NCBI GenBank assembly: GCA_026401035.1
Contig: JAPLNR010000055.1
Coordinates: forward strand, 1-39,546
Length of the DNA: 39,546 bases
Reading direction: 5' to 3'
Source: Planctomycetia bacterium
GTDB lineage: Bacteria; Planctomycetota; Planctomycetia; Pirellulales; UBA1268
Positions 24,667-33,790 of this stretch are shown one piece after another. The notes beneath the pieces are model-generated. The model searched no databases and was not told where the DNA came from. It worked only from the letters and a program-made list of their open reading frames with translations. Both the position numbers and the translations under genes were made by a program. The number at the start of each line of letters is the position of its first letter. Position 1 is the stretch's first letter.

Positions 24667-27054
24667 GTGCATCCCGTCAGGCGGTTCATCGCGGCAGTGG
24701 CGTTGGCGGCGGTCGTCTTCGCGGGGCAGCCGGCCGTCATCGAGGCCGAGGAGCGCGATCAGGCGGGGCTGTCTCCCGAAAAGATCCAGCGGGCGATCGA
24801 GAAGGCCCGCGACTGGCTGCTCCGCGAGCAGGAAGCCAACGGCACCTGGGAATGCGCGATGCGCACGGAAGACACGCGGGTCGGGGCGACGGCCCTGGTC
24901 ATGCTGGCGCTGGCCAACGCCGGCGTGGAGGTGGAGCATCCCGCCATGCGGAAGAGCCTCGAATGGCTGCGGCGGCAGAGCCCCGACGAGACCTATTCCG
25001 TGTCGCTGCAGACGATGGTGCTGGCGATGCTCGCCCCCGACACCGACCGCCCGATCCTCGAGCGCAATGTGAAGTGGCTGGAGGGCACGCAGGTGCCCCA
25101 GGGGCCGGCGGCCGGATCATGGTCGTACGGCAAGGCCAAGGGCACGGGCGACAACTCCAACTCGCAGTTCGCCCTGCTCGCGCTCCACGAGGCGGATCGC
25201 GCGGGCGTGCGGGTGTCGCCTGCGGCCTGGAAACTGGCCCATCAATACTGGGTGTCGTGCGCCAACGGCGACGGCTCCTGGGGCTACACGATCGGCAACA
25301 GCGGCGGCTCCGGCAGCATGACGTGCGCCGGCATCGCGAGCGTCTGGATCACCAGCGAGCACATCGGCTCGCCCGATGCCCAGGCCCGGGGCGAGACGGT
25401 CGCCTGCTGCGGCGGCGGATCGTCGCCCAAGGTGCTCGAGCGCGGCCTCGACTGGCTGGGCAAGCGGTTCACCGTGCTCGAAAATCCCGGTGGTGGACAG
25501 ACCTGGCACTTCTATTATCTGTATGGGCTCGAGCGGGTGGGGCGGTTCACGGCCCGCCGATTCATCGGTCAGGCCGACTGGTATCTCGAAGGCGCGAAGA
25601 TGTTCGTCAAGACGCAGGACGCGTTCACGGGCGCGTTTCGCGGCGGCCGCATCGAGGATCCGGTGGTGGCCACGAGCTTCGCGCTCCTCTTCCTCGCCAA
25701 GGGCCGCCGGCCCGTGGTCGTCGCCAAGAGCAGCCACGATCCGGGCAACGACTGGAACCGCCACGGCCACGACATCGCGCACCTGGTCGAGCATGTCGAA
25801 TCCCAGTGGAAGAAGGACTATCCTGCCGGGCTTTCCTGGCACGTGCTCGACGCGCCCAATGCCACGCTCGACGATTTCCAGCAGGCGCCCGTTCTTTGGA
25901 TCTCCGGCAAAAATGCGTTTGATCTCGGCCCCGACGCCGGTCCGCGGCTGCGCCGCTACATCGACGAGGGCGGTTTTATTTTCGCCGAGGCCTGCTGCCC
26001 GTCGAGCGGCGACTTCGACCGGCGGCTCCGCGAGCTCGTGGGCGAGATCTTTCCCGAGCCCGAGTATCGCCTCCATCTTCTGCCGCCCGAGCATCCCGCC
26101 TGGCATGCGGAAGAGATCGTGCCACCGGAACTGCACCGGCCGCTCCTCGGCATCGACTACGGCTGCCGCACCTGCCTGATCTATGCGCCGCCGACGGACC
26201 TCGACAAAAACGCCCCCGCCATGCCGAGCCTCTCCTGTCTCTGGGAGATCGGCGGCGCCTCGAGACGAACGCTGCCTGCGACGATCCGCCGCGAGATCGA
26301 CGCGTCGCTGGCGATCGGCGCCAACGTGCTCGCCTACGCCACCAACCGGGAACTCAAGCGAAAGGATGAACTGTTTGCCATCGACCGCGGGCCGGACGAG
26401 CCGCGGGACCAGTTCGAGCGCGGCCAACTGGCGATCGGCAAGCTCCGGCACGCCGGCATGTGCGACGCGGCGCCGGCGGCGCTGGCCAACATCCTGCGGG
26501 CCGCCGCCCGTGAACTGGGGATCCGCGTCGACGACACGCCCAGCCAGATCGATCCCGCCGATCCCCGGCTCTTCGACTACCACCTCGTGTTCATGCACGG
26601 CCGGCAGGCATTTGCCTTCGACGCGGCCAGCCGCACCGGGCTGGGGCAGTTTCTCGAGCGGGGCGGCATGCTGCTGGCCGACAGCGTCTGCGCCTCCACC
26701 CCGTTCACCAACGCCTTCCGCACGGAGATCGCTGCCGTTCTGCCCAACGCGAAGATCGAGGAGATCCCGGTCGACGACCCGATCTTCACGGCAGGCGAAT
26801 ACGGCGGCTTCGACATCCGCGAGGTGACGCTCCGCGAGCCGGCGGGGGGCGATGGTCCGCTCGCGGCCCGCAAGCGAAAGATCCCGCCGAAGCTCGAGGG
26901 GATCCGGATCGGCGACCGCTGGGCGGTGATCTTCTCGCCGTACGATCTCTCCTGTGCGCTCGAGAAGCAAAACTCGCTCGAGTGCACCGGCTACAGCCGC
27001 GAGGATGCGGAGAAGATCGCCCTCAACGTGCTGCTCTACTCGCTGAACCAGTGA
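24667..27054 (+). CDS. exported protein with terpenoid-cyclase-like toroid and two DUF4159 domains
   Basis: The start is the GTG at 24667 (VHPVRRFIAAVALAAVVFAG), since a signal peptide begins there and GAGG lies upstream; the frame is open from 24484. The product is 795 residues. Residues about 35-360 form an alpha/alpha toroid with prenyltransferase/squalene-cyclase-type repeats: the EKARDWLLREQEANGTWECA start, VGATALVMLALANAGV, and NSQFALLALHEADRAGV then DGSWGYTIGNSGGSGSMTCA. Two DUF4159 domains follow (about 390-570, VLWISGKNAFDLGPDAGPRL; about 590-795, LGQFLERGGMLLADSVCAST and GDRWAVIFSPYDLSCALEKQ). DUF4159 occurs in planctomycete MoxR/BatA clusters, matching the divergent neighbours. Acidic or aromatic catalytic residues of true cyclases are not evident, so an enzyme role is unproven. 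Confidence 0.82.
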   Translation: MHPVRRFIAAVALAAVVFAGQPAVIEAEERDQAGLSPEKIQRAIEKARDWLLREQEANGTWECAMRTEDTRVGATALVMLALANAGVEVEHPAMRKSLEWLRRQSPDETYSVSLQTMVLAMLAPDTDRPILERNVKWLEGTQVPQGPAAGSWSYGKAKGTGDNSNSQFALLALHEADRAGVRVSPAAWKLAHQYWVSCANGDGSWGYTIGNSGGSGSMTCAGIASVWITSEHIGSPDAQARGETVACCGGGSSPKVLERGLDWLGKRFTVLENPGGGQTWHFYYLYGLERVGRFTARRFIGQADWYLEGAKMFVKTQDAFTGAFRGGRIEDPVVATSFALLFLAKGRRPVVVAKSSHDPGNDWNRHGHDIAHLVEHVESQWKKDYPAGLSWHVLDAPNATLDDFQQAPVLWISGKNAFDLGPDAGPRLRRYIDEGGFIFAEACCPSSGDFDRRLRELVGEIFPEPEYRLHLLPPEHPAWHAEEIVPPELHRPLLGIDYGCRTCLIYAPPTDLDKNAPAMPSLSCLWEIGGASRRTLPATIRREIDASLAIGANVLAYATNRELKRKDELFAIDRGPDEPRDQFERGQLAIGKLRHAGMCDAAPAALANILRAAARELGIRVDDTPSQIDPADPRLFDYHLVFMHGRQAFAFDAASRTGLGQFLERGGMLLADSVCASTPFTNAFRTEIAAVLPNAKIEEIPVDDPIFTAGEYGGFDIREVTLREPAGGDGPLAARKRKIPPKLEGIRIGDRWAVIFSPYDLSCALEKQNSLECTGYSREDAEKIALNVLLYSLNQ

Positions 27055-27294
27055 CCGACGAACTCAACTCCCCAGCTTTCCCAGCCTGCGGCCCCGCTTT
27101 GTTCGTCTATCATTTTTCCACATTCTTAAACTACCCATTTCCCCGACTCTGCCGGGCGTGAATCTTTGCCGACTGCGGGGACCTCACCGACCGCGGTGAA
27201 TGTGCCGATAAAAAAGGCTGTCCTGCGTGCAGACAACTTCAACGACACGAGGCACGCGGTCCACCGGCGTGGACTGCTTTCCCGCAGAGGTGCC

Positions 27295-28806
27295 GTGCTC
27301 CCTTTCTTCCCGATTCGAAATCGAGCGATCGCATCGGTCGTGGGCCCCGCCATTGCTGCGGCCTGCCTGATCGCGTTTGCCATGCGCGGCGCGGCGCAGG
27401 AGCCACTGCTCGTGGAAGAGATTCCTGCACCGGCGGCCGTGGTCGAAGGAATGCAAAACGACATCCAGCGATTGGAAAAGGAAATCGAGGCCCTCCGTGC
27501 CGACAAGGGGGGCGAAACATTCGCCGACCGGCTCTCGACCTTCGAGAAGGGACTGTCCAAACTGGTCGATGCCAATGACAAAAAGAAAAAGGAAGACGCG
27601 AAAAAACCGTCGCTGATCCTTTCCGGGCAGGTGCAGGCCGACCAGATCTATTTCGGACAGGACGCGGTCAGCCGCAAGGCCGTGGGGGACCTGCAGGATG
27701 GCGCCCAGTTCCGCCGGTTGCGGATCGGCGCCCGCGGCACGAGTTTCGACGTGCTCGAATACTCGCTCGGCGTCGACTTTGCGCTGGCCAACCAGCCCAG
27801 TTATCTCGACAACTACATCGAGTGGAAGGAACTGCCCTGGCTGCAGAATATTCGCGTCGGTCACTACTTCGAGCCCTTCTCGCTCGAGCGTGTCACGCAG
27901 AACCGCAACAACACGTTCATGGAGCGGTCGCTCGTCGACACGTTCGCCCCCGCCCGCAATATGGGCGCGATGGTCTACGGCAACACGGAGAACGAACTCG
28001 CCACCTGGGCGATCGGCACCTTTCGCACCAACAGCGACAATACCGGCAACGACACGTTCGACAGTGGCCAGGCGCTGACGATGCGCGGCACATGGCTGCC
28101 GTGGTGGGACGAGGCCAGCGATGGCCGGTATTACCTCCATCTTGGGTCGGGCTACAGCTACCGAGATGCGTTCCAGAACCAGGTGCGATTCCGAAACACT
28201 CCGGAAATCCGCAAGCAGCAGCCGGCCGACGTGGTCGGTCCCGTCGGCCCGCCGTCGCCGAGCAATTACCAGAACGGCGCTCCGAGCCCCTTCGCGCCGA
28301 TCTTCGTCGACACCGGAAACATCCGGGACGTCGACCATTTTCAACTCTTTGACCCGGAGTTCGCGCTCATCCTGGGGCCGTTGTCCCTCCAGTCAGAGTA
28401 TGCGTTCGCCGCGGTGCATCGCACCGGTCGGCCAGACCTGTTCTTCAATGGCTACATGGCACAGGTGAGTTACTTCCTGACCGGCGAGCACCGGCCCTAT
28501 GACCGAAAGCAGGGCATCCACAAGCGGCTCGAGCCCTTCGAGGACTTCTTTCGCGTGCGCACGAAATCGCAGGGCATCCAGACCGGGCTCGGCGCCTGGG
28601 AGGTCGCGGCCCGGTTCTCGAACATCGTGCTCAACGACAAGGACATCAAGGGCAACAACCTGACCGACTTCACCGTCGGGCTCAACTGGTACTTGAATCC
28701 CTACACCCGCTGGAAGTTCAACTACGTCCGGGCCTTCCTCGAGGACGAGCGGGCCGGCAACAGCCTCACCGATGCCTACGGCATGCGGTTCGATTTCGAT
28801 TTCTGA
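27295..28806 (+). CDS. OprP-like (phosphate-selective porin O and P family) outer-membrane protein
   Basis: I choose the GTG at 27295, 503 residues, with GAGG four bases upstream; the open frame begins with TTG at 27166 but that leader has no signal-peptide logic. A signal peptide (VLPFFPIRNRAIASVVGPAI then AAACLIAFAMRGAAQ) is followed by a coiled-coil stretch (about residues 48-85, MQNDIQRLEKEIEALRADKG). This is the periplasmic helix found in many planctomycete and gamma-proteobacterial Porin_O_P proteins. The barrel follows with alternating strands, for example QFRRLRIGARGTSFDVLEYS, RVGHYFEPFSLERVTQNRN and GLNWYLNPYTRWKFNYVRAF, and ends in F-D-F-D-F as outer-membrane barrels do. Ion selectivity cannot be told. 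The Cys-rich lipoprotein follows 28 bases later. Confidence 0.9.
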   Translation: MLPFFPIRNRAIASVVGPAIAAACLIAFAMRGAAQEPLLVEEIPAPAAVVEGMQNDIQRLEKEIEALRADKGGETFADRLSTFEKGLSKLVDANDKKKKEDAKKPSLILSGQVQADQIYFGQDAVSRKAVGDLQDGAQFRRLRIGARGTSFDVLEYSLGVDFALANQPSYLDNYIEWKELPWLQNIRVGHYFEPFSLERVTQNRNNTFMERSLVDTFAPARNMGAMVYGNTENELATWAIGTFRTNSDNTGNDTFDSGQALTMRGTWLPWWDEASDGRYYLHLGSGYSYRDAFQNQVRFRNTPEIRKQQPADVVGPVGPPSPSNYQNGAPSPFAPIFVDTGNIRDVDHFQLFDPEFALILGPLSLQSEYAFAAVHRTGRPDLFFNGYMAQVSYFLTGEHRPYDRKQGIHKRLEPFEDFFRVRTKSQGIQTGLGAWEVAARFSNIVLNDKDIKGNNLTDFTVGLNWYLNPYTRWKFNYVRAFLEDERAGNSLTDAYGMRFDFDF

Positions 28807-28834
28807 ATAGACTCGCGAACTGGAGCATCACGCC

Positions 28835-29353
28835 ATGAACAGGCCGACCATCACCGCCATGCTTCTGGCCGTCGCCCTGCTGGCCTGCGGGGCCGCGGAC
28901 AAGGAGAAGGCCCCGGATAAGCCGAAAGCAGCCGATAAGCCCAACTGCATGCACTGCGGCGCCACCTGCCACCTCGTGCCGATCTGCGTCTGCGAGCCGG
29001 GCACGAAGAGGAAGCCCAAGACCGAATACGAAACCCAGTGTGAACCGATCTGCGTACCCGGCTGTGGCAGCAGGCCCTGGCCCTTCGGCCGGTGCCACGA
29101 GCAGGTCGGCTGCACGGGTTGTCGTGAAGAGCCGTGCGGGTGCCCAGGCCGGGTGCGCAACCGCAAGACGCTGAAGAAGGAGACGGTGGACGAGGAGGTG
29201 CCGACCATCAAACGGAGAGTGGACTACGTCTGCGACGCCTGCGACGGCTGTGAGGCTATCGCCTGCGGCGCAGCGAGTTGCTGCGACGACCGCTGCGGGA
29301 CTGAGCACGAGGGCTGGTGGACGCGTCTGACGAACGGGTGGAAGTTCTGGTGA
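28835..29353 (+). CDS. Cys-rich putative lipoprotein
   Basis: This 172-residue protein starts with a short signal peptide and lipobox-like end (AMLLAVALLAC, Cys18). A Lys/Pro-rich spacer (DKEKAPDKPKAADKPN) leads to a domain with about twenty more cysteines: CMHCGATCHLVPICVC, CEPICVPGCG, CTGCREEPCGCPG and, after a basic stretch, YVCDACDGCEAIACGAASCC. The CxxC pairs could bind iron, zinc or copper or form disulphides. It ends in WWTRLTNGWKFW. GGAG lies upstream of the ATG. It follows the porin by 28 bases and precedes a strong terminator, so both are likely on one transcript. I recognise no named family and cannot assign a function. Confidence 0.72.
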   Translation: MNRPTITAMLLAVALLACGAADKEKAPDKPKAADKPNCMHCGATCHLVPICVCEPGTKRKPKTEYETQCEPICVPGCGSRPWPFGRCHEQVGCTGCREEPCGCPGRVRNRKTLKKETVDEEVPTIKRRVDYVCDACDGCEAIACGAASCCDDRCGTEHEGWWTRLTNGWKFW

Positions 29354-29438
29354 TTGTCGTCGCCTCTTTGGCGCCGACCGAGTGGCCCGGTGACTCCCCG
29401 CCTCCCAACAGCCACGGTCGGACACGGCTGACAAATAA

Positions 29439-29469
29439 GAAAGCCCCGGCCTGAACGGCCGGGGCTTTC
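29439..29469. terminator. bidirectional intrinsic-type terminator
   Basis: GAAAGCCCCGGCC (29439-29451) and GGCCGGGGCTTTC (29457-29469) form a perfect 13-bp stem with a five-base loop. It lies between the convergent lipoprotein and DUF1559 genes and has the GC-rich stem with A/T flank of a rho-independent terminator for both directions. Confidence 0.88.
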
Positions 29470-29552
29470 GAATCGTCTATGCAACCTTCATACCGCCGTT
29501 CAAACCGGTAAACAGGAGATCGTAGGTCGCATAAGCAGCAGTGACATCAAGC

Positions 29553-30662
29553 TTAAAGGCTCCCTCCGCCAAGCGAGGATGCATTTACATTCTTTTCCTT
29601 TGCGGCCTGATTGCGCGTCACCAAGGCGGAAATCACCTCGATGGCAACACCTTCGTCAATCATCCGCACGGATCCGTCACCAAGGCCGACCTGCACGCCA
29701 CCTGGATGAAACGAATACGGCTGACTGGAGCCCTCGGTGCCATACGGCGACGGATAGCCGGTCGAACCGTAGTTCTCCGAGGCATGGTCGAACCCGTTCG
29801 TCCGATTCACAAACTCACCCGGAATCGTCTTGCCATCGGCACTCGACCCTGCGAACAGGATGTCCGATGCCGGACGGCACCAGCCGCCGGCATTTGTGTG
29901 AGCCGTCGTCAGATTATCGGACACCTGCTTGCCCCGTTGGTAGACGAAGGGGCGACCAGCCGACTCGAAAATCGAAATGGTGTTTGAGAGACCGTCGGTC
30001 ACGTCCTTGAACGTGATCGATGAGTTCTTGGGCAGCATGCCGTTCGTCGTCGTGCCACTGCTTGACGTATACGCCGCACTCGGGATGACCAGCGCGCTCG
30101 CCGTCGTACTGCTGGTCACTGCAGCCGGAAGACCCGGGGCAATGCCGAGAGACGCCGCATAGTCGCCGTTGGCGACTATGCCCGTCCCGAAGCCGGTGGT
30201 GCCGTCGGGATTGTGATCCAGCTGATTGTTGTGCCGCGGAGCCGAGGCGCATTCAAATTCGGGAACTCGCTGGCTCGTCACGGGCAGGTTGTTGGCGTGG
30301 CTCCACGTCACGGACGTGTCGTACTTGTCCCACCACGACTTCTTGTCGAGCCAGGGAAGCATGTAGACGAACACGCCGCAGCGGATCGTGGACGACTCGG
30401 GTGGACGTCCGCCGCTCGGCAATTTCCCCTTTGAATCATGGTAGCCATGCAGGGCCAGTCCCTGCTGTTTCAGACTATTGGTGCAGGATGCCCTGCGAGC
30501 CGACTCACGCGCCGACTGCACGGCCGGCAGGAGCAACCCCACGAGCGTGCCGATGATGGCAATCACGACGAGCAGCTCCACGAGCGTAAAACCGTGCTGG
30601 AGACCTACTCCTCGACGGAAACCTTGCTGACGAACTCTCGTTAAAACATCCAAACTTCGCAT
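29553..30662 (-). CDS. DUF1559 type II/IV prepilin-like protein
   Basis: I start at the ATG at 30662 with GGAG upstream ([20 protein letters not shown], 369 residues). A prepilin peptidase site follows: [20 protein letters not shown], cleaved between Gly24 and Phe25, with the usual Glu five residues in. The hydrophobic helix runs into [19 protein letters not shown], the classic start of DUF1559 proteins, which are expanded by the dozen in Planctomycetes. The C-terminal [15 protein letters not shown] motif confirms the family. The role is unknown; it is thought of as a pseudopilin-like secreted or surface protein. It is preceded by a membrane protein with a regulatory-like beta domain, a pairing seen often in this phylum. 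Confidence 0.95.
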   Translation of the reverse strand: MRSLDVLTRVRQQGFRRGVGLQHGFTLVELLVVIAIIGTLVGLLLPAVQSARESARRASCTNSLKQQGLALHGYHDSKGKLPSGGRPPESSTIRCGVFVYMLPWLDKKSWWDKYDTSVTWSHANNLPVTSQRVPEFECASAPRHNNQLDHNPDGTTGFGTGIVANGDYAASLGIAPGLPAAVTSSTTASALVIPSAAYTSSSGTTTNGMLPKNSSITFKDVTDGLSNTISIFESAGRPFVYQRGKQVSDNLTTAHTNAGGWCRPASDILFAGSSADGKTIPGEFVNRTNGFDHASENYGSTGYPSPYGTEGSSQPYSFHPGGVQVGLGDGSVRMIDEGVAIEVISALVTRNQAAKEKNVNASSLGGGSL

Positions 30663-30737
30663 CTGACTTTTCTCCACAAGGAGGAACGGGAAACAAGACA
30701 CTGAAAACCGATGACGCACTGAATCACATTGGTGGGG

Positions 30738-31415
30738 TTATTTCGTGATCTGGAACGGCGGCAGTTCGTTTGCTCCCGCCTTAATGGTCACTGACAACGG
30801 GGACTTCGCCGGCGATGCGTACCTTGCGGGCAGGACATTTCCACCCACGGAGCCGTCCGGCCGCACCCGAAACCACTGCATGGTTGCTATGTAGTCGCCC
30901 GCAGGAACTCCGTCGTTCCTGCCGAAGGTCGAAAATTCGAATGTGCCATCTTCCCGCACGCTTGCCTTGGGCAACGCGCTGTCGGGAAGCGAACCCGCTT
31001 TCGGATGCAGCCGGATCTGCGCGCCAACAGGGATGCTCTTTCCGATCAGGAGCCGACCTGTTGCCCGGTGAACGGGGCATGGAGGGCCGGAACGGAGCAT
31101 TTTCGCGGCGACGGCTCCCGTCAGCACGATGCCAACCGCGCTAATCACGATCGTGGTAAATAGCCAGCGAGCCAGCCCAAGCCGGCGGATCGATTCGTGG
31201 ATCGGGGCTACGACCACGTTGATCGCCTGACCGACTGCCGATTCCCGCAACTGCGGCTCCCGTCCGAATTTGTGGCGGCGACGCCGCGCGTCGAGGATCT
31301 GCTGAATCGCGTCATTCGCCGCGGCCGAGGTGGCGGTCGTCGGCGACTGACCGCGGCGGCTGACCGAGATCTTGGGCTGCGAACCATTGGGAATCGAAAA
31401 TGCTGCGGAAGACAT
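30738..31415 (-). CDS. single-pass membrane protein with a carboxypeptidase-regulatory/transthyretin-like domain
   Basis: This 225-residue protein starts at the ATG at 31415 with AGGAG upstream. Residues 1-80 are cytoplasmic and basic (LDARRRRHKFGREPQLRES). A helix spans about 83-105 (RWLFTTIVISAVGIVLTG). The outer part (about 115-225) reads like a beta-sandwich of the carboxypeptidase regulatory type: ATGRLLIGKSIPVGAQIRLH, then ASVREDGTFEFSTFGRNDGV and PAGDYIATMQWFRVRPDG. Planctomycetes often place a lipoprotein with such a domain next to a DUF1559 gene; here it has a membrane helix instead. Function unknown. It follows the DUF2292 gene by 95 bases and precedes the DUF1559 gene by 75. Confidence 0.7.
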   Translation of the reverse strand: MSSAAFSIPNGSQPKISVSRRGQSPTTATSAAANDAIQQILDARRRRHKFGREPQLRESAVGQAINVVVAPIHESIRRLGLARWLFTTIVISAVGIVLTGAVAAKMLRSGPPCPVHRATGRLLIGKSIPVGAQIRLHPKAGSLPDSALPKASVREDGTFEFSTFGRNDGVPAGDYIATMQWFRVRPDGSVGGNVLPARYASPAKSPLSVTIKAGANELPPFQITK

Positions 31416-31510
31416 GTCGAGGGCTCCTGATGGGCCTTCGCGTTCCTCCGGTATTTCCGGTCAGCGTCGCGATCGTGGAAGTTTTTGGTGTGTGTTGTTG
31501 GGAGGCCGAA

Positions 31511-31720
31511 TCACCGCGTCTTTTTGTCGAGCCGGGTTTTTTCCGTACGCTCGATCTGCACGACCACGCCGTCTTGAACCACTGCAAGTACCGTGCCAAA
31601 CCGCAGCCCACGCAGTGCCTCGCCGATCCGCGTGAGCGTCGGGTCCGATGCGGGGGCCGTCGAAGGCAAAAGGCTCGGCGTGTCGCCACCGCTCAGGTTG
31701 CCGTGAATATTCGTTGCCAT
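31511..31720 (-). CDS. DUF2292 (YezD-like) small protein
   Basis: The product is 69 residues from the ATG at 31720, which has GAGGG upstream; an ATG at 31753 would give 80. The C-terminal part (ALRGLRFGTVLAVVQDGVVV then QIERTEKTRL) matches the DUF2292/YezD family, where a short strand-turn-strand ends in Q-I-E-R-T-E-K. The family is often linked to sulfate and cysteine genes, and here it follows cysA by about 40 bases, so the link holds. The N-terminal half is Ser/Pro/Thr-rich and probably unstructured. Biochemical role not known; a regulatory or accessory part in sulfate assimilation is inferred. Confidence 0.85.
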   Translation of the reverse strand: MATNIHGNLSGGDTPSLLPSTAPASDPTLTRIGEALRGLRFGTVLAVVQDGVVVQIERTEKTRLDKKTR

Positions 31721-31758
31721 TGGTTTTCCCTCTGTGCGATTCGTGACAGACATCCTGC

Positions 31759-32847
31759 TTAAATCACGTATTCCAGGTCCGGCACGAACACCCGTGCCTT
31801 TCGCGGCGTGATCGACACCTGCTCGCCCGGGTTGAGCGACAGGTCCCGGGCCGCATCGGCCGGGATATCGACGTGCAATTCGCCGATCGAGTTGTGCGGC
31901 TGGCAGGCGACCCGTATCACGGCCCCATTGCGGGTCAGCCGCACGACGTTTGCCAACAGGCTCCGCTGCCCGCTGCCGTTCGTGCCGGCGGCACGGTCGT
32001 TGGCCCGCACCAGGTCGAGTTCGTGCGGCCGGAGGTACACGCAGGCTTCGCGGGCCTGGGCATGAGGGTAGTCGGGGTAGTCGATCGGTATGCCGTGCCA
32101 GAAAGCGCGACCATTTTCGACGCGGCCGTGAAAAACGTTGACATTGCCGAGGAAGTCCATCACGAACGGCGTGGCGGGATGGTCGAACACGTCGTCCGGC
32201 GTGCCCCGCTGCTCGATCTTGCCGTGGTTCATCACCACGACCTCGTCGGCCAATTCAAAGGCCTCTTCTTGATCGTGCGTGACGAAGACGCTCGTCATGC
32301 CGATCTCGTCGTGGAGCCGCCGCAGCCACTGCCGCAGTTCCACACGCACCTTGGCGTCAAGCGCGCCGAAGGGCTCGTCGAGGAGCAGGATCTTGGGCCG
32401 GATGGCGAGTGCCCGCGCCAGCGCCACCCGCTGCCGCTGGCCGCCGGAGAGCTGCGAAGGCTTCCGCTGTCCCAGGCCGTCGAGCCGGACAAGATGCAAA
32501 AGTTCGTTGACCTTTTCGTGAATCACGGCGTTGGCCACCTTGCGGACACGGAGCCCGAAGGCGATGTTCTCGAAAACGCTCATATGCCGAAACAGCGCGT
32601 AGTGCTGGAAGACGAAGCCCACTTCCCGCTGCCGGGCATGCCGCTCGGTGACGTCCTGTCCGTCCTCCTCGATCACCCCCTCGTCGGGCGACTCGAGGCC
32701 CGCGATGATCCGCAGGAGGGTGGTCTTGCCCGACCCCGAGGGACCAAGCAGCGCGAGCAGCCCGCCTGCGGGCACGTCGAGCGAAACCCGGTCGAGCGCC
32801 TTGAAGGCGCCGAACGACTTCGAGATGTTGCGGATGTGAATATTCAT
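31759..32847 (-). CDS. cysA: sulfate/thiosulfate ABC transporter, ATP-binding protein
   Basis: This 362-residue ATPase drives sulfate or thiosulfate import. Walker A GPSGSGKT is at 35-42, the Q-loop QHYALFRHM near 81-89, the ABC signature LSGGQ at 133-137 and Walker B ILLLDEPF near 153-160, followed by the D-loop and FVTHDQEEA switch histidine. The C-terminal part (about 245-362) is the TOBE-like regulatory domain. The strong similarity to CysA is shown by [20 protein letters not shown] and [13 protein letters not shown] context. Its start overlaps the stop of cysW (ATGA). It is the last of the four transporter genes, before DUF2292. Confidence 0.96.
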   Translation of the reverse strand: MNIHIRNISKSFGAFKALDRVSLDVPAGGLLALLGPSGSGKTTLLRIIAGLESPDEGVIEEDGQDVTERHARQREVGFVFQHYALFRHMSVFENIAFGLRVRKVANAVIHEKVNELLHLVRLDGLGQRKPSQLSGGQRQRVALARALAIRPKILLLDEPFGALDAKVRVELRQWLRRLHDEIGMTSVFVTHDQEEAFELADEVVVMNHGKIEQRGTPDDVFDHPATPFVMDFLGNVNVFHGRVENGRAFWHGIPIDYPDYPHAQAREACVYLRPHELDLVRANDRAAGTNGSGQRSLLANVVRLTRNGAVIRVACQPHNSIGELHVDIPADAARDLSLNPGEQVSITPRKARVFVPDLEYVI

Positions 32848-33740
32848 GACCGGGCGGCCTCCAGACCTGTGGTTTCGTCGATGGAGCGGGCAACCTCCAG
32901 GTCGCGCGATTCGCTCTCCAGTCGGCGCTCGATGATGAATTTGGCCACGAGCGTGACCAGCGCCAGACCGGCCAGCACGCTCGCCACCGCCATCGACGCG
33001 GGCGTGCGGTATTCCTGAAACAATTTCTCGACGCGGAGCGGCATCGTGTCGGTGGCGCCGGCGATGTGGCCGCTGACGACATAGACCGCGCCGAATTCGC
33101 CCATCGCGCGGGCATTGGCCAGTACGATCCCGTGCAACAGCGCCCAGCGGATGTTTGGCAACGTGATCCGCGTGAACACCTGCCAGCCGTTCGCCCCGAG
33201 GCTCACGGCCGCCAACTCCTCGTCAGGACCGATCGACTCCATCACCGGAATGAGTTCGCGAACGACGAGCGGCAGCGTCACGAACGTGGTCGCCAGCACG
33301 AGCCCGGGCCACGAGAAAATCACCTTCCAGTCGAGCCAGGCGAGCGTCGGGCCCAGGAGCCCCTGCCGGCCGAAGATCAGCACCAGCGCCAGCCCCGCCA
33401 CGACCGGAGACACCGAAAACGGTACGTCGAAGAACGAGATCAGGAGCGACCGCCCCGGAAACCGGAACCGAGCCACGAGCCAGGCGGCGGCGACGCCAAA
33501 CACCGTGTTGATCACGACGGCCACCGGCGCCACGGTGAGCGAGAGCCAGATCGCGTGCCGCGTGTCGGGATCGTGGGCCAGCGCCGCCCACCAGGCGGCG
33601 GCCCCCTCGGCAAACGCCTCATAGAACACGCTCACGAGCGGCACCACGATCACGAGCCCGATGATCGCCACTGCGGCAGCGACGAGCGCAGCCGCAATCG
33701 GCGTCGGGGTGGTCGCAGGATGGCGGGTGGAGGGTTTCAT
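32844..33740 (-). CDS. cysW: sulfate ABC transporter permease CysW
   Basis: This 298-residue inner-membrane permease has about six helices. The ATPase-coupling EAA loop is clear ([20 protein letters not shown] then [20 protein letters not shown]), and [17 protein letters not shown] is the conserved CysW/CysT signature. The first periplasmic loop and [20 protein letters not shown] are typical for CysW rather than CysT. It ends four bases into cysA. Upstream, a run of octamers separates it from cysT and extends into the first codons. Confidence 0.95.
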   Translation of the reverse strand: MKPSTRHPATTPTPIAAALVAAAVAIIGLVIVVPLVSVFYEAFAEGAAAWWAALAHDPDTRHAIWLSLTVAPVAVVINTVFGVAAAWLVARFRFPGRSLLISFFDVPFSVSPVVAGLALVLIFGRQGLLGPTLAWLDWKVIFSWPGLVLATTFVTLPLVVRELIPVMESIGPDEELAAVSLGANGWQVFTRITLPNIRWALLHGIVLANARAMGEFGAVYVVSGHIAGATDTMPLRVEKLFQEYRTPASMAVASVLAGLALVTLVAKFIIERRLESESRDLEVARSIDETTGLEAARS

Positions 33741-33788
33741 GGCTTCGTGACTCGATGGATTGATGACTCGATGGCCCGACGGCCTGAT
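33733..33788. repeat. array of seven degenerate 8-bp units in the cysT-cysW junction
   Basis: Read on the plus strand the units are GGTTTCAT, GGCTTCGT, GACTCGAT, GGATTGAT, GACTCGAT, GGCCCGAC and GGCCTGAT, in register over 56 bases; consensus about G(G/A)-x-(C/T)-(C/T)-G-A-T. GACTCGAT is repeated exactly. The array fills the cysT-cysW spacer and includes the ATG of cysW in the first unit. Confidence 0.7.
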
Positions 33789-33790
33789 GA

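Noticed and set aside
25117..26970. A 617-codon minus-strand open frame over the DUF4159 gene
   Set aside because: Mirror-frame artefact of codon bias; composition unlike a protein and opposite to two DUF4159 domains.
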